This document shows, one piece after another, positions 42,058 to 51,838 of a DNA stretch of 64,000 nt. The notes beneath the pieces were generated by a model. It was not told the origin of the DNA, did no database searches, and saw nothing but the letters and a program-made list of their open reading frames with translations. The DNA lies in contig NZ_CP029185.2 in assembly GCF_003096015.2 (NCBI RefSeq), positions 3,645,001 through 3,709,000 of the forward strand, given 5' to 3'. Positions within the stretch are counted from its first letter, which is position 1. The number at the start of each line of letters is the position of its first letter. A program made the position numbers and the translations under genes. This DNA is from Limnobaculum parvum. GTDB lineage: Bacteria > Pseudomonadota > Gammaproteobacteria > Enterobacterales > Enterobacteriaceae.

Positions 42058-43145
42058 TATTTTACCTCTCCAGCAGCCACAACAAGCGCCTGCTTCCACC
42101 CACTAATATAATTAGGATTAAAAAAGGCAATATGGCTTTTATCCAGTGTAGCGGTTTTTTCTTGAATCTCCCGAACCGTTTCCATCTCTATGCTATCGCC
42201 ATAGAACAAAAATGGGATCTTCTGCTCCTGAAGATCGTTCCAGAATGGATTATGACGACTCACAACAAAAGGTACACCGCTTTGAATCAGCAAACAAAGC
42301 GTACCAATTCCCTGCTGGCGATTAAAAATGAAATAGCCTAAATCACAGCCAGAAAGAATGGATAAGTATTCATCAAAAGGAATTTGCTCAGTCAACAACA
42401 TGACCTGCCCCTGAGGAAATAATTCTACCGCTTTAGCACTAATCTCTGAAATATAGGTATGGTTATTCGCTGGATATCCCAGCGGGATAATAATTTTAAC
42501 CTGCCCTTTATCAAATTGGCGGTGAATTTCCTGCAGTACTTCAATATGGCGATTAGTACGATCGCCAGAATTACCCACCAGAATCGTCAACGTTTTTTTA
42601 TGGCTTTTATCAGTTAGCGAAGGTTGATAGGAGGGATCCATGCGGGTTGGAAAATAGAGCAATGAGCAAGACGTATCAGGATGCCGCTGTTGGTAATGCA
42701 TCAAATCACCCCGGGTAGCGAAAACATGCCCTACTTTTCCCTGAGCAAAGCGGCGTAACCGATAAAACAGGCGAAACTTCCAACGGGTGGAGTCTTCATA
42801 CAAATCGGCCCCCCAAACGTGCCAACTAACACGTTTAGGATTAATTTTACTGAATAGCAGAGCAAGCCATAATTTGGTATTAAATTGACCGTGGAGTAAG
42901 AAACGCGCTTCTGGGTCAACTTTTGCCCGTGCGATCACTGCCTGAGCTAATGATGCTTTATCATCATAGCTTTCAATCTTCAACTGGTTAAATGACTCAA
43001 ATGACGATGCATCCTTTGCAGCAACCATAAAGTGTTGCACATACTCATGGGGCACTTGTGCTGATAAAACATCGTTAAAAAAACGCAGCACCGTTAAATT
43101 ATGGTGGGGTATATCAGAACCCAATATATGAATCAAAGTCGTCAT
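42057..43145 (-). CDS. wecF: WecF, TDP-Fuc4NAc transferase (ECA lipid III synthesis)
   Basis: Adds 4-acetamido-4,6-dideoxy-galactose to ECA lipid II, completing the trisaccharide repeat (GT56). The 362-residue product begins MTTLIHILGSDIPHHNLTVLRFFNDVL and includes HVWGADLYED, ILVGNSGDRTNRHIEVL, IIPLGYPANNHTYI and FNRQQGIGTLCLLIQSGVPFVVSRHNPFW, all typical of the Fuc4NAc transferase family. Its start overlaps the wzxE stop by four bases and its stop overlaps wzyE by one. Confidence 0.95.
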   Translation of the reverse strand: MTTLIHILGSDIPHHNLTVLRFFNDVLSAQVPHEYVQHFMVAAKDASSFESFNQLKIESYDDKASLAQAVIARAKVDPEARFLLHGQFNTKLWLALLFSKINPKRVSWHVWGADLYEDSTRWKFRLFYRLRRFAQGKVGHVFATRGDLMHYQQRHPDTSCSLLYFPTRMDPSYQPSLTDKSHKKTLTILVGNSGDRTNRHIEVLQEIHRQFDKGQVKIIIPLGYPANNHTYISEISAKAVELFPQGQVMLLTEQIPFDEYLSILSGCDLGYFIFNRQQGIGTLCLLIQSGVPFVVSRHNPFWNDLQEQKIPFLFYGDSIEMETVREIQEKTATLDKSHIAFFNPNYISGWKQALVVAAGEVK

Positions 43146-44392
43146 AATCTTCTACGGTAAATAAAGAAAACACAGCTACAAAGTACAAAATAGATGATAT
43201 AGGTAGCCATATAAGATTGGGCTGCACCCACGGCACCATTCTGCGGTATCAACCAATGTGAAAATCCGGTTAGTAAAGCAAACTGGCTCACTTCCGTTAG
43301 GATATAAAACCGTAATGATGCCTTAGCAATGACCAAATAACCAAAGACATACGAACCTACTTTCAACACATCGCCCACCAGTTGCCAAGCAAACAGATCG
43401 CGCATTGCGACAAACTTGCTGGAAAACAGCAGCCAAATGGCAAAATCACGCAATAACCAAACGCTAAAACTAACAATAGCCACGACAGGTAAAACAAAAC
43501 GCAGTGAGCGTAAAATTTCTCGTGAAATGTCAGACTTATTGGTCAGGCGAGAAAGGGTGGGAAGCAGATAAACAGTAAACGAAGCAGTAATAAACTGTAG
43601 ATAAGCATCGGAAATACTGCTGACCCCCTGCCAAATACCAACATCATCCCAGCTATAGTGCTCTGCCAGCAGATTACGCATCATCACATAAGCAACAGGT
43701 AACGTCACAGAGGTAATTAATGCCATGATGGTAAATTTGCCCAAGCTACTGGCTAGCGCCTTATCCCACATCGGCTTCAGATAACCAAAAGGAATCGTTT
43801 TTCTGCGCCACAGAATAAAACCAGCAGGGATAACCACCAGCGCGGGAACCAGCGCCAAGCCGGCCAATGCGCCTTCATAACCGCCCAGATAATAACAAAC
43901 CAGATATCCCACTACGCCAAACAGACTACCGCCAATCACACCAAGAGCATTACCTATCGCATCACGATAGCCTTTCAAAACGGCTAAGAAGAAGTTTGCG
44001 TAGGCAATCCCTATCTGAATGAATGCAACCGCCCTCACCACATTCTGATATTCAGTATGACCAAATAACCCTACGCTGATAGGCTCGGCAAAGAGTAAAA
44101 AGATGACCGCCAACAGAGTGGAAAAACCTAGCACAATACTGGCGGATGTTCCCAGTGCTTTGCGCAGCTGTTCAGGCTCTTGTTGGTATTGTGCTACGTA
44201 ACGCGTGATACCATTAAATATCCCAGCCCCCGATAGCACGCCCAATACGGTAATTAACTGGCGAAAATTACCTGCCTGCCCTACACCGCTGGGGCCAAAA
44301 GAGACGGCCAACAATTTAACGATCAATAACCCCATGCCGATCTTAATCAGCGTGGAGGCGGCAGTCCAAATTGATGCTTTAGCCAAAGACAT
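43142..44392 (-). CDS. wzxE: WzxE, ECA lipid III flippase
   Basis: Flips undecaprenyl-PP-linked ECA trisaccharide across the inner membrane. The 416-residue product has about twelve hydrophobic helices of the polysaccharide-transport/MOP type. It starts MSLAKASIWTAASTLIKIGMGLLIVKLLAVSFGPSGVGQAGNFRQ, a hallmark of WzxE, and includes GIFNGITRYVAQYQ. It is one base away from wecE and overlaps wecF. Confidence 0.95.
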   Translation of the reverse strand: MSLAKASIWTAASTLIKIGMGLLIVKLLAVSFGPSGVGQAGNFRQLITVLGVLSGAGIFNGITRYVAQYQQEPEQLRKALGTSASIVLGFSTLLAVIFLLFAEPISVGLFGHTEYQNVVRAVAFIQIGIAYANFFLAVLKGYRDAIGNALGVIGGSLFGVVGYLVCYYLGGYEGALAGLALVPALVVIPAGFILWRRKTIPFGYLKPMWDKALASSLGKFTIMALITSVTLPVAYVMMRNLLAEHYSWDDVGIWQGVSSISDAYLQFITASFTVYLLPTLSRLTNKSDISREILRSLRFVLPVVAIVSFSVWLLRDFAIWLLFSSKFVAMRDLFAWQLVGDVLKVGSYVFGYLVIAKASLRFYILTEVSQFALLTGFSHWLIPQNGAVGAAQSYMATYIIYFVLCSCVFFIYRRRL

Positions 44393-44393
44393 A

Positions 44394-45524
44394 TCAGGCG
44401 AAATAACTCAGAATCGTATTGATGACAGTCCGTTGATTAATGTCTGTCATATTAAAGAATAACGGTAAACGAACCAGGCGATCGCTCTCTTTAGTGGTAT
44501 AGCGATCTTCTCCATGGAATTCACCATACTTTTCACCAGCAGGGCAAGCATGCAGGGGAATATAGTGGAATACAGCCATAATTTCCGCTTCTTTCAAATA
44601 ACTGATAAAACGGGTGCGATCCTCTACATCATTCAGCTTAATATAAAACATATGTGCATTTTGCTGGCAGTTTGATGGAATCGTTGGCAATTCAATCCTT
44701 CCCTGTGCAGCCAAAGCCTTAAATGCGTCATAGTAGTTGTGCCATAGTTGCAGACGACGCTGGTTAATCGGATCTGCGGCTTCCAGTTGACCCCACAGGT
44801 ATGCAGCCTGTAAGTCAGCCATCAGATAACTGGAGCCAATATCACGCCAAGTATATTTATCTACCTGACCGCGGAAAAATTGACTACGGTTAGTCCCCTT
44901 CTCACGAATAATTTCTGCCCGCTCAATCAGCGCAGGATCGTTAATTAACGTTGCCCCACCTTCGCCACCCGCCGTATAGTTTTTCGTTTCATGGAAGCTA
45001 AAACAACCAATATGACCAATGGTACCTAATGCTTTACCCTTATAGGTTGACATCACGCCCTGAGCCGCATCTTCTATCACATACAGTTTATGCTTTTTAG
45101 CTAAAGCCATAATGGTGTCCATCTCACATGCCACACCAGCATAATGAACCGGAACAATTGCTCGGGTCTTTTCAGTAATCGCTGCTTCAATTTTAGTTTC
45201 ATCAATATTCATGGTATCCGGACGGACATCCACGAACACCACTTTAGCGCCACGCAATACAAAAGCATTAGCCGTTGAAACAAAGGTAAAACTTGGCATG
45301 ATCACTTCATCACCAGATTTAATATCCAGTAATAATGCAGCCATCTCTAATGAAGCAGTACACGATGGCGTTAGCAACACTTTATGGCTGCCAAAATGTT
45401 GTTCCATCCACTGCTGGCAGCGACGGGTAAAGCCACCGTCACCACATAATTTACCGCTACTCATTGCGGCTTTCATATATTCGAGTTCTGTACCAACAAC
45501 CGGAGGAGCATTAAAAGGAATCAT
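44394..45524 (-). CDS. wecE: WecE, TDP-4-keto-6-deoxy-D-glucose transaminase
   Basis: PLP-dependent sugar aminotransferase that makes TDP-4-amino-4,6-dideoxy-D-galactose for ECA. The 376-residue product belongs to the DegT/DnrJ/EryC1 family, with the PLP lysine in FSFHETKNYTAGGEGG (about K181), VIEDAAQGVMSTYKGKALGTIGHIG and the N-terminal GGFTRRCQQWMEQHFGSHKVLLTPSCTASLEMAALLL. It follows wecD by 42 bases and supplies the substrate of WecD in reverse genomic order. Confidence 0.96.
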   Translation of the reverse strand: MIPFNAPPVVGTELEYMKAAMSSGKLCGDGGFTRRCQQWMEQHFGSHKVLLTPSCTASLEMAALLLDIKSGDEVIMPSFTFVSTANAFVLRGAKVVFVDVRPDTMNIDETKIEAAITEKTRAIVPVHYAGVACEMDTIMALAKKHKLYVIEDAAQGVMSTYKGKALGTIGHIGCFSFHETKNYTAGGEGGATLINDPALIERAEIIREKGTNRSQFFRGQVDKYTWRDIGSSYLMADLQAAYLWGQLEAADPINQRRLQLWHNYYDAFKALAAQGRIELPTIPSNCQQNAHMFYIKLNDVEDRTRFISYLKEAEIMAVFHYIPLHACPAGEKYGEFHGEDRYTTKESDRLVRLPLFFNMTDINQRTVINTILSYFA

Positions 45525-45566
45525 TTTTTCACCTGAGTAATTTGTTAAATAGACATCTATAAATCG

Positions 45567-46280
45567 TTATCTGTATAGCCAATATGCTGTGCTATTGATG
45601 CAAGCACCGCTACGAATATAAAGGCGCAAAGCTGCAAGATTTCCCATCTGGGTAGCAACACAGAGGTGGCTCAATTTTCGTGCCACACACCAATTTTTCG
45701 CTACCTTTATCAGCTCAAGACCTACGCCTTTATTGCTACAGCCTGGCCAAACAGCTAACAGACCTACACGCCCTTGGTTATCACCAGTATCACGTAACGT
45801 CACAAAGCCCTGAGGATGCCCCTCTTTATCCTCGAGTATCAGACAACTATGGTCGAAAGTCCCTAATACGGCTTTTTCAACCCATAACGCATAGAAACGA
45901 CCACTATCGCTATTCTGATACCATGGAGCACGAAATCGACTCAGGCGGAAAGCATCTGATGCGACCGCTCGTAATGCGGGTATATCCTGTTCTGTAGCCA
46001 ACCGGCAGGAAAATAGTAGACTGGGTGAACTGTCAATTACAGCATCAAGTGATACAACAAAATCCACTTCACCTTCAACCAGTTGAAAATCCAATGCGCT
46101 TAAAGTATCGATCCAGTCACCACGCGACGCAGGCACTTTGGCCTGAACCAATTGGAAACCAGACAACATTTGCACATCTAATGGGCTAACAGCCGATTCG
46201 CTAAAATTCAGCTTAGCGGTAGAGAGCGAAAAGAATTCGCTCTCCCACTCAAGAGGCTCAATATTGGCGTGGACGGACAT
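45567..46280 (-). CDS. wecD: WecD, TDP-fucosamine acetyltransferase
   Basis: GNAT-fold enzyme that acetylates TDP-Fuc4N with acetyl-CoA to give TDP-Fuc4NAc. From ATG 46280 the product has 237 residues, beginning MSVHANIEPLEWESEFF, which lines up with E. coli WecD; a start at 46307 adds nine unconserved residues. GNAT features are in the C-terminal half: FRLSRFRAPWYQN, GRVGLLAVWPGCSNKGVGLELI (acetyl-CoA loop) and CVATQMGNLAALRLYIRSGACINSTAYWLY. It overlaps the end of rffH by 23 bases. Confidence 0.93.
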   Translation of the reverse strand: MSVHANIEPLEWESEFFSLSTAKLNFSESAVSPLDVQMLSGFQLVQAKVPASRGDWIDTLSALDFQLVEGEVDFVVSLDAVIDSSPSLLFSCRLATEQDIPALRAVASDAFRLSRFRAPWYQNSDSGRFYALWVEKAVLGTFDHSCLILEDKEGHPQGFVTLRDTGDNQGRVGLLAVWPGCSNKGVGLELIKVAKNWCVARKLSHLCVATQMGNLAALRLYIRSGACINSTAYWLYR

Positions 46281-47139
46281 TGAGCAAATCCTGCAAATAT
46301 TTTCCATAACCTGTTTTGGCCAGAAGCTTCGCCGTTTTTAATACGCTTGCATCATCTAACCAACCATTACGCCAAGCTATCTCTTCCAGGCAGGCAATTT
46401 TAAACCCTTGTCGTTTTTCTACCGTTTGTACAAAGGTGCTAGCCTCAACTAGACTATCGTGCGTTCCTGTATCTAACCAAGCAAACCCCCTACCAAGCAG
46501 TTCAACATTCAACGTACCTTGCTCGAGATACATTTGGTTAATACTAGTAATTTCCAGTTCACCACGTGGAGACGGCTTGACCTGCTTCGCTAATTCCACC
46601 ACTTGATTATCGTAGAAATAGAGCCCGGTAACCGCCCAATTTGACTTAGGTTTAAGCGGTTTTTCCTCAATCGACAGTGCCCGGAAATTGTCATCAAATT
46701 CAACAACACCAAAGCGTTCCGGATCCATCACCTGATAGCCAAAAACGCTTGCGCCCTTGTCGCGGGTAACAACATTACGCAGTTTTGAGCTGAAACTTTG
46801 ACCAAAAAAGATATTATCACCCAAGACCAAACAGCAGGAGTCACCGTTAATAAACTCTTCGCCGATCAGAAATGCCTGCGCTAATCCATCCGGACTAGGC
46901 TGGGCTGCATAGCTGAGTTTAACCCCAAACTCTTCACCAGTACCAAGCAAACGCTGAAATGACGGTAAGTCTTCCGGGGTAGAAATAATCAAAATATCCT
47001 GAATTCCCGCCAGCATCAGCACGGAAATCGGATAATAAATCATTGGCTTATCATAAATAGGGAGCAGCTGTTTTGATACGCCGCGCGTAATTGGATACAG
47101 TCGGGTACCTGAACCACCCGCTAAAATAATACCTTTCAT
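46258..47139 (-). CDS. rffH: RffH, glucose-1-phosphate thymidylyltransferase
   Basis: Makes dTDP-glucose for ECA Fuc4NAc synthesis, the RmlA homologue of the wec cluster. The 293-residue product starts MKGIILAGGSGTRLYPITRGVSKQLLPIYDKPMIYYP (nucleotidyl-transferase motif) and carries LVLGDNIFFG, FGYQVMDPERFGVVEF, GLYFYD and FAWLDTGTHDSL. ATG 47139 is chosen by family start; ATG 47145 has the better-spaced AGGGA and would add two residues. It lies about 115 bases after rffG, and a reduced Shine-Dalgarno at 47139 leaves the exact start open. Confidence 0.95.
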   Translation of the reverse strand: MKGIILAGGSGTRLYPITRGVSKQLLPIYDKPMIYYPISVLMLAGIQDILIISTPEDLPSFQRLLGTGEEFGVKLSYAAQPSPDGLAQAFLIGEEFINGDSCCLVLGDNIFFGQSFSSKLRNVVTRDKGASVFGYQVMDPERFGVVEFDDNFRALSIEEKPLKPKSNWAVTGLYFYDNQVVELAKQVKPSPRGELEITSINQMYLEQGTLNVELLGRGFAWLDTGTHDSLVEASTFVQTVEKRQGFKIACLEEIAWRNGWLDDASVLKTAKLLAKTGYGKYLQDLLNVRPRQY

Positions 47140-47253
47140 TGACATCACCATTTCCCTAGCGCTTGTATTAATCGAAAGCCAGAGATATTACATAAATAGA
47201 ATATAATGATTGGGAGCTCAGCTTTAGACTCCCAGGTTATTTTGTTATCAGAA

Positions 47254-48327
47254 CTATGATTTCAAGCCAATACGCTCTCTGGCATAACTTCCATCCTGAA
47301 CGCGTTGCCACCATTGTTGATTCGCCAGATACCAAGAAACTGTCTTACGGATACCTGACTCAAAGGTTTCTAATGGTTTCCAGTTCAGTTCACGCTCAAT
47401 TTTGCTGGCATCGATTGCATAGCGCATATCATGGCCTGGACGATCCGTTACGTAGGTAATCAGATCCTCATATTTAGCTACGCCTTCAGGCTTTGATGGC
47501 GCTAACTCTTCCAGTAACTGGCAAATGGTACGCACGACTTCAATATTTTTGCGCTCATTATGACCACCAATATTATAGGTTTCACCAATAACACCTTCAG
47601 TGACTACCTTATATAAAGCCCTGGCATGGTCTTCAACAAATAACCAGTCCCTGACTTGAGCGCCATTACCATAAACCGGTAACGCTTTTCCTTCTAATGC
47701 ATTCAAAATTATCAGAGGGATTAACTTCTCAGGAAAATGATATGGTCCATAGTTATTAGAACAATTCGTCACAATGGTTGGGAAACCATAGGTACGTAGC
47801 CAAGCTCTGACTAAATGATCGCTGGATGCTTTAGAGGCAGAATAAGGGCTGCTCGGTGCATAAGGCGTTGTTTCAGTAAACAAGTCTGTCGTCCCGTGCA
47901 AATCGCCATAGACTTCATCGGTAGAAATATGGTGAAAACGAAACGCTTGCTTCAGTGCCGTATCCAGCCCCATCCAATAGTGGCGAGCGGCCTCAAGCAA
48001 CGTGTAAGTTCCAACAATATTAGTTTCAATGAACGCTGCAGGACCATCAATAGAGCGATCTACGTGGCTCTCAGCCGCCAAATGCATCACTAAATCCGGT
48101 TGATATTGTGCAAAAATGCGATCTAGCGCGGCTCTGTCACAAATATCTACCTGTTCAAAAGAGTAGCGGTCACTATCAGACACTTCCACCAATGAATCCA
48201 GATTTCCGGCATAAGTCAGCTTATCAACCACCAATACGCTATCTTTGGTATCCTGAACAATATGTCTCACTACCGCAGAGCCGATAAAACCGGCTCCGCC
48301 AGTGACTAAAATCTTTCTCAACGCCAT
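47254..48327 (-). CDS. rffG: RffG, dTDP-glucose 4,6-dehydratase
   Basis: Converts dTDP-glucose to dTDP-4-keto-6-deoxyglucose, the WecE substrate. The 357-residue short-chain dehydrogenase has the NAD-binding GGAGFIGSA, DKLTYAGNLDSL, HLAAESHVDRSI, the catalytic triad region HISTDEVYGDL and YSASKASSDH, and the substrate loop SNNYGPYHFPEKLIPL. The start overlaps wecC by ten bases, indicating coupled translation. The 3' gap to rffH is one of the few untranslated stretches in the cluster. Confidence 0.96.
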   Translation of the reverse strand: MALRKILVTGGAGFIGSAVVRHIVQDTKDSVLVVDKLTYAGNLDSLVEVSDSDRYSFEQVDICDRAALDRIFAQYQPDLVMHLAAESHVDRSIDGPAAFIETNIVGTYTLLEAARHYWMGLDTALKQAFRFHHISTDEVYGDLHGTTDLFTETTPYAPSSPYSASKASSDHLVRAWLRTYGFPTIVTNCSNNYGPYHFPEKLIPLIILNALEGKALPVYGNGAQVRDWLFVEDHARALYKVVTEGVIGETYNIGGHNERKNIEVVRTICQLLEELAPSKPEGVAKYEDLITYVTDRPGHDMRYAIDASKIERELNWKPLETFESGIRKTVSWYLANQQWWQRVQDGSYARERIGLKS

Positions 48328-49580
48328 ACCCCTTTTGTATCAATAATCCACTGTTGCTTAACTTGTTCTGGGCTAATCGCCTTAAACTGACGATGATCAA
48401 CCAGCATGACCAAAACATCTGCGTCAACCAGCGCCTTCTCGGTATCGGTTAAACACGCTTTTTCAGCTAATATTTTTGGTAATTGATGAACGTTTGGCTC
48501 AACGGCCAGCGTTGTTCCTGCATGCCAGTCAGCGATCATGTGGGTAATCTCTAGCGCCGGACTCTCTCTCAGATCGTCAATATCCGGTTTAAATGCCAGA
48601 CCAAAGCAAGCAATTTTAATCTCTGCCGCACGTTTGCCGGTAGCCGTCAGGCAATCTGCTACCGCAGATTTCACTTTATCCAACACCCAATAAGGTTTGC
48701 CATCATTCACTTCACGAGCAATACGAATCAAACGTGCATCTTGAGGATTTTGCGCCACAATAAACCATGGATCGACAGCAATACAGTGACCACCAACACC
48801 AGGTCCCGGCTGCAAAATATTAACCCGAGGATGGCGGTTAGCCAGACGAATCAGCTCCCATACGTTAATGCCTTGATGATCACAAATCAGTGACAGCTCG
48901 TTGGCAAAGGCAATATTGACGTCGCGGAAACTGTTTTCGGTTAATTTACACATCTCCGCAGTGCGTGAGTTGGTAATAACACACTCGCCTTTCAGGAAAA
49001 TTTTATATAACTCGCTAGCACGATCCGAACAGCGGGGTGTCATACCGCCCACTACGCGGTCGTTTTGAATCAGTTCTACCATCACTTTCCCTGGCAATAC
49101 ACGCTCAGGGCAATAAGCGATATTAATATCAGCCTTTTCACCAGCCAGTTGAGGGAAAGTAAGATCCGGACGAGCGGCCGCCAACCAACCAGCCATCTGT
49201 TCAGTCGCACCAACCGGAGAGGTTGACTCCAGAATAACCAGATCTCCCTTCTTCAATACGGGTGCAATAGACTTAGCAGCTGCTTCCACATACACCATAT
49301 CTGGCTCATGATCGCCTTTAAAAGGCGTTGGAACTGCAATCAAAAATGCATCCGCAGCTAACGGTTTAGTCACCGCCTGTAAGCAACCTGCATCAACGGC
49401 TTCTTTAACTACTTTATCTAAATCAGGCTCAACAATATGAATCGCACCGCGGTTAATGGTATCCACCGCGTGCTGATTAATATCTACGCCAATAACCTTT
49501 TTTTTGCGCGACGCAAAAGCGGCTGCAGTAGGCAAGCCAATATAGCCAAGACCGATTACTGAAATTGTTTCAAAACTCAT
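48318..49580 (-). CDS. wecC: WecC, UDP-N-acetyl-D-mannosamine dehydrogenase
   Basis: Oxidises UDP-ManNAc to UDP-ManNAcA with two NAD+. The 420-residue product is a UDP-sugar dehydrogenase with Rossmann motif GLGYIGLPTAAAFA, CPERVLPGKVMVELIQNDRVVGG, the catalytic cysteine in GPGVGGHCIAVDPWF, and FGLAFKPDIDDLRESPA in the C-terminal domain. It overlaps wecB by four bases (ATGA) and rffG by ten. Confidence 0.97.
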   Translation of the reverse strand: MSFETISVIGLGYIGLPTAAAFASRKKKVIGVDINQHAVDTINRGAIHIVEPDLDKVVKEAVDAGCLQAVTKPLAADAFLIAVPTPFKGDHEPDMVYVEAAAKSIAPVLKKGDLVILESTSPVGATEQMAGWLAAARPDLTFPQLAGEKADINIAYCPERVLPGKVMVELIQNDRVVGGMTPRCSDRASELYKIFLKGECVITNSRTAEMCKLTENSFRDVNIAFANELSLICDHQGINVWELIRLANRHPRVNILQPGPGVGGHCIAVDPWFIVAQNPQDARLIRIAREVNDGKPYWVLDKVKSAVADCLTATGKRAAEIKIACFGLAFKPDIDDLRESPALEITHMIADWHAGTTLAVEPNVHQLPKILAEKACLTDTEKALVDADVLVMLVDHRQFKAISPEQVKQQWIIDTKGVWR

Positions 49581-50707
49581 AGCTTCACCTGATTATTTTT
49601 TAAAGCATCGAGAATACGCTGACAGGCTTTTCCGTCACCGTAAGGATTATGTGCCCGGCTCATTAAGTGATATTCATTTTCATCCGTTAATAGCCGGCTC
49701 ACTTCTTCTAAAATCAATGCAATATTTGTACCAACTAATCTAACCGTCCCTGCAGAAACCGCTTCCGGACGCTCTGTGGTTTTACGCATAACTAAAACCG
49801 GCTTGCCTAAAGAAGGGGCCTCTTCCTGAATACCGCCAGAGTCAGTTAAAATTAAGTAAGCGTGATCCATCAAATAAACAAACGGCAGATAATCCTGAGG
49901 TTCAATCAAGATCACGTTATCAATATGACTCAGGATACGCTTAACCGGCTCTCTGACATTCGGATTAAGATGTACCGGATAAACTACCTGCACATCAGGA
50001 TGGGTACGAGCAATGTCAGCCAACGCACTACAAATCCGCTCAAAACCATCACCAAAACTTTCCCGACGATGGCCCGTGACTAGAATGATTTTTTTATCCT
50101 GCTGCAGGAAAGAGTAACGTTGCTCCATCTCCTGTTTTAATTGAGCATCATTATGGATACGATTACGTACCCAAAATAAAGCATCAATCACCGTGTTTCC
50201 TGTAACAAAAATACGGCTGTCAGGTATCGCTTCCGTTAATAAATTTTGCTTTGACGTCTCTGTTGGAGAAAAATGATACATCGCCAGATGGCCCGTCAGT
50301 TTGCGGTTTCCTTCTTCTGGCCACGGAGAATATAGATCGCCAGTGCGTAAGCCAGCCTCAACGTGCCCAACAGGTATGCGCTGATAAAAAGCCGCCAAAC
50401 TGGTGGCAAGAGTCGTGGTGGTATCACCATGAACCAAGACCACATCCGGCTTAAATTCTTCCAAAACCGGTTTTAACCCTTCAAGTATACGACAGGTAAT
50501 TTCTGTCAAACCTTGCCCCGGGCGCATAATATCCAGATCGTAATCAGGTTTTATATTGAATAACTTAAGTACCTGATCCAACATCTCCCGATGTTGAGCC
50601 GTCACACAAACTTTCGACTCAAAATAGTCATCATCAGCCAATGCATGCACTAATGGAGCCATTTTAATTGCTTCAGGTCGCGTGCCAAAAACAGTTAACA
50701 CTTTCAC
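49577..50707 (-). CDS. wecB: WecB, UDP-N-acetylglucosamine 2-epimerase
   Basis: Non-hydrolysing epimerase that makes UDP-ManNAc from UDP-GlcNAc for ECA. The 376-residue GT-B-fold product begins MKVLTVFGTRPEAIKMAPLVHAL and includes VHGDTTTTLATSLAAFYQRIPVGHVEAGLRT, VTGHRRESFGDGFERI, LILTDSGGIQEEAPSLGKPVLVMRKTTERPEA. These cover the UDP-binding and allosteric sites. It follows wzzE by 66 bases. Confidence 0.97.
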   Translation of the reverse strand: MKVLTVFGTRPEAIKMAPLVHALADDDYFESKVCVTAQHREMLDQVLKLFNIKPDYDLDIMRPGQGLTEITCRILEGLKPVLEEFKPDVVLVHGDTTTTLATSLAAFYQRIPVGHVEAGLRTGDLYSPWPEEGNRKLTGHLAMYHFSPTETSKQNLLTEAIPDSRIFVTGNTVIDALFWVRNRIHNDAQLKQEMEQRYSFLQQDKKIILVTGHRRESFGDGFERICSALADIARTHPDVQVVYPVHLNPNVREPVKRILSHIDNVILIEPQDYLPFVYLMDHAYLILTDSGGIQEEAPSLGKPVLVMRKTTERPEAVSAGTVRLVGTNIALILEEVSRLLTDENEYHLMSRAHNPYGDGKACQRILDALKNNQVKL

Positions 50708-50773
50708 AGAGCTATCTCTTTAAGTCAGTTATCACGGCAGTTACGCCATTCAGGTGCCCTAAGGCACCTATCC

Positions 50774-51817
50774 TTATCGTATTTCTTTTTTACGTCTGCG
50801 AGTCAGTGCAATTCCAGCACCAACTAGCGCTCCCACCCCACCCCACATAATCAGCAGGAATAGACGGCGAGGTTTATCTCGGGTAATTGGGTCCTCAGGC
50901 GTCCGCAAATAACGATATGCTTTAAACTGGTTATCCAATTTCGCCCCATCATTCAGAGAAGACAGCACCGCACGATCGTGATCGTAATCATTCTCAAAAT
51001 CAGGACCATTCGCCTGCAATGCCTCGTATCGAGCCTGAAGCATTGGCTTACCTAATAAAAACAGTTCGGAGTTAGGCAATTGATCTGCTGGAACCGCAGT
51101 TTGAGAACGTGTGATCCCTTGTTGCTGAGCAATGGTTAGTGCCTGTTGTAAGCGTTTTAATTCTCGTTGGTATACTGCATTCGCCATTTGTTCCTGACGC
51201 TGAATCTGGCGGGCAAGGGACGTTTGACGTACTGACCAAGTACCTTGTAATTCTGCATTTAAACCCGATACTGCGCGCTGATTAGCAAAATTTATATACT
51301 GCCGCAGTAGTTGGTTTGCATCGCTTGGTGTTTCAGCAGTCAATTTAACACTATCGTTTACCCCTTTCTTATCGTCCTTAGGAATAAAAGCAATATTGTT
51401 AATCAGCTCATCCAGCACTACCGCATCAGCACGCACATCACCTGACTGGTGTTGCTTGTAATAGTCGGACTGTAACCAAAAATCGCGACGAGTATCATAG
51501 GAAGAGAGCTGCATGATAAATTCGCTGTAAACGTCTTCCGCAATAGGTGTTTCTACCACCGCGGCATTATTACTACTGGTTCTGATAAGACCGCGTAGAA
51601 ACTGCTCTTGTGAATAGTAACCACCAAGCATACTGACTGTCGGTTTATCAGTAATTGCCGTAGTGCTCCACTCCTGTTTGACTACATAAGAGTAACCTAA
51701 AGCAATAGCCGCAAAAATAATGGCAATACCAACAATCCATATTTTTCCGTACCATAATGAATAACACAGACTACGAATATCTAATTCATTATCAACTGAC
51801 TGGATCTCTGATTTCAT
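50774..51817 (-). CDS. wzzE: WzzE, ECA chain-length modulator
   Basis: Polysaccharide co-polymerase that sets the number of ECA repeats and aids cyclic ECA formation. The 347-residue product has the Wzz layout: N-terminal cytoplasmic stretch, a transmembrane helix (about 31-49), a large periplasmic region with a predicted coiled coil (about 195-245, rich in Gln and Arg), then the proline-rich TPEDPITRDKPRR motif before a second helix (about 321-340). It lies 21 bases after wecA. Confidence 0.95.
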   Translation of the reverse strand: MKSEIQSVDNELDIRSLCYSLWYGKIWIVGIAIIFAAIALGYSYVVKQEWSTTAITDKPTVSMLGGYYSQEQFLRGLIRTSSNNAAVVETPIAEDVYSEFIMQLSSYDTRRDFWLQSDYYKQHQSGDVRADAVVLDELINNIAFIPKDDKKGVNDSVKLTAETPSDANQLLRQYINFANQRAVSGLNAELQGTWSVRQTSLARQIQRQEQMANAVYQRELKRLQQALTIAQQQGITRSQTAVPADQLPNSELFLLGKPMLQARYEALQANGPDFENDYDHDRAVLSSLNDGAKLDNQFKAYRYLRTPEDPITRDKPRRLFLLIMWGGVGALVGAGIALTRRRKKEIR

Positions 51818-51838
51818 GTCTAAGACAAAAGCCTCTGG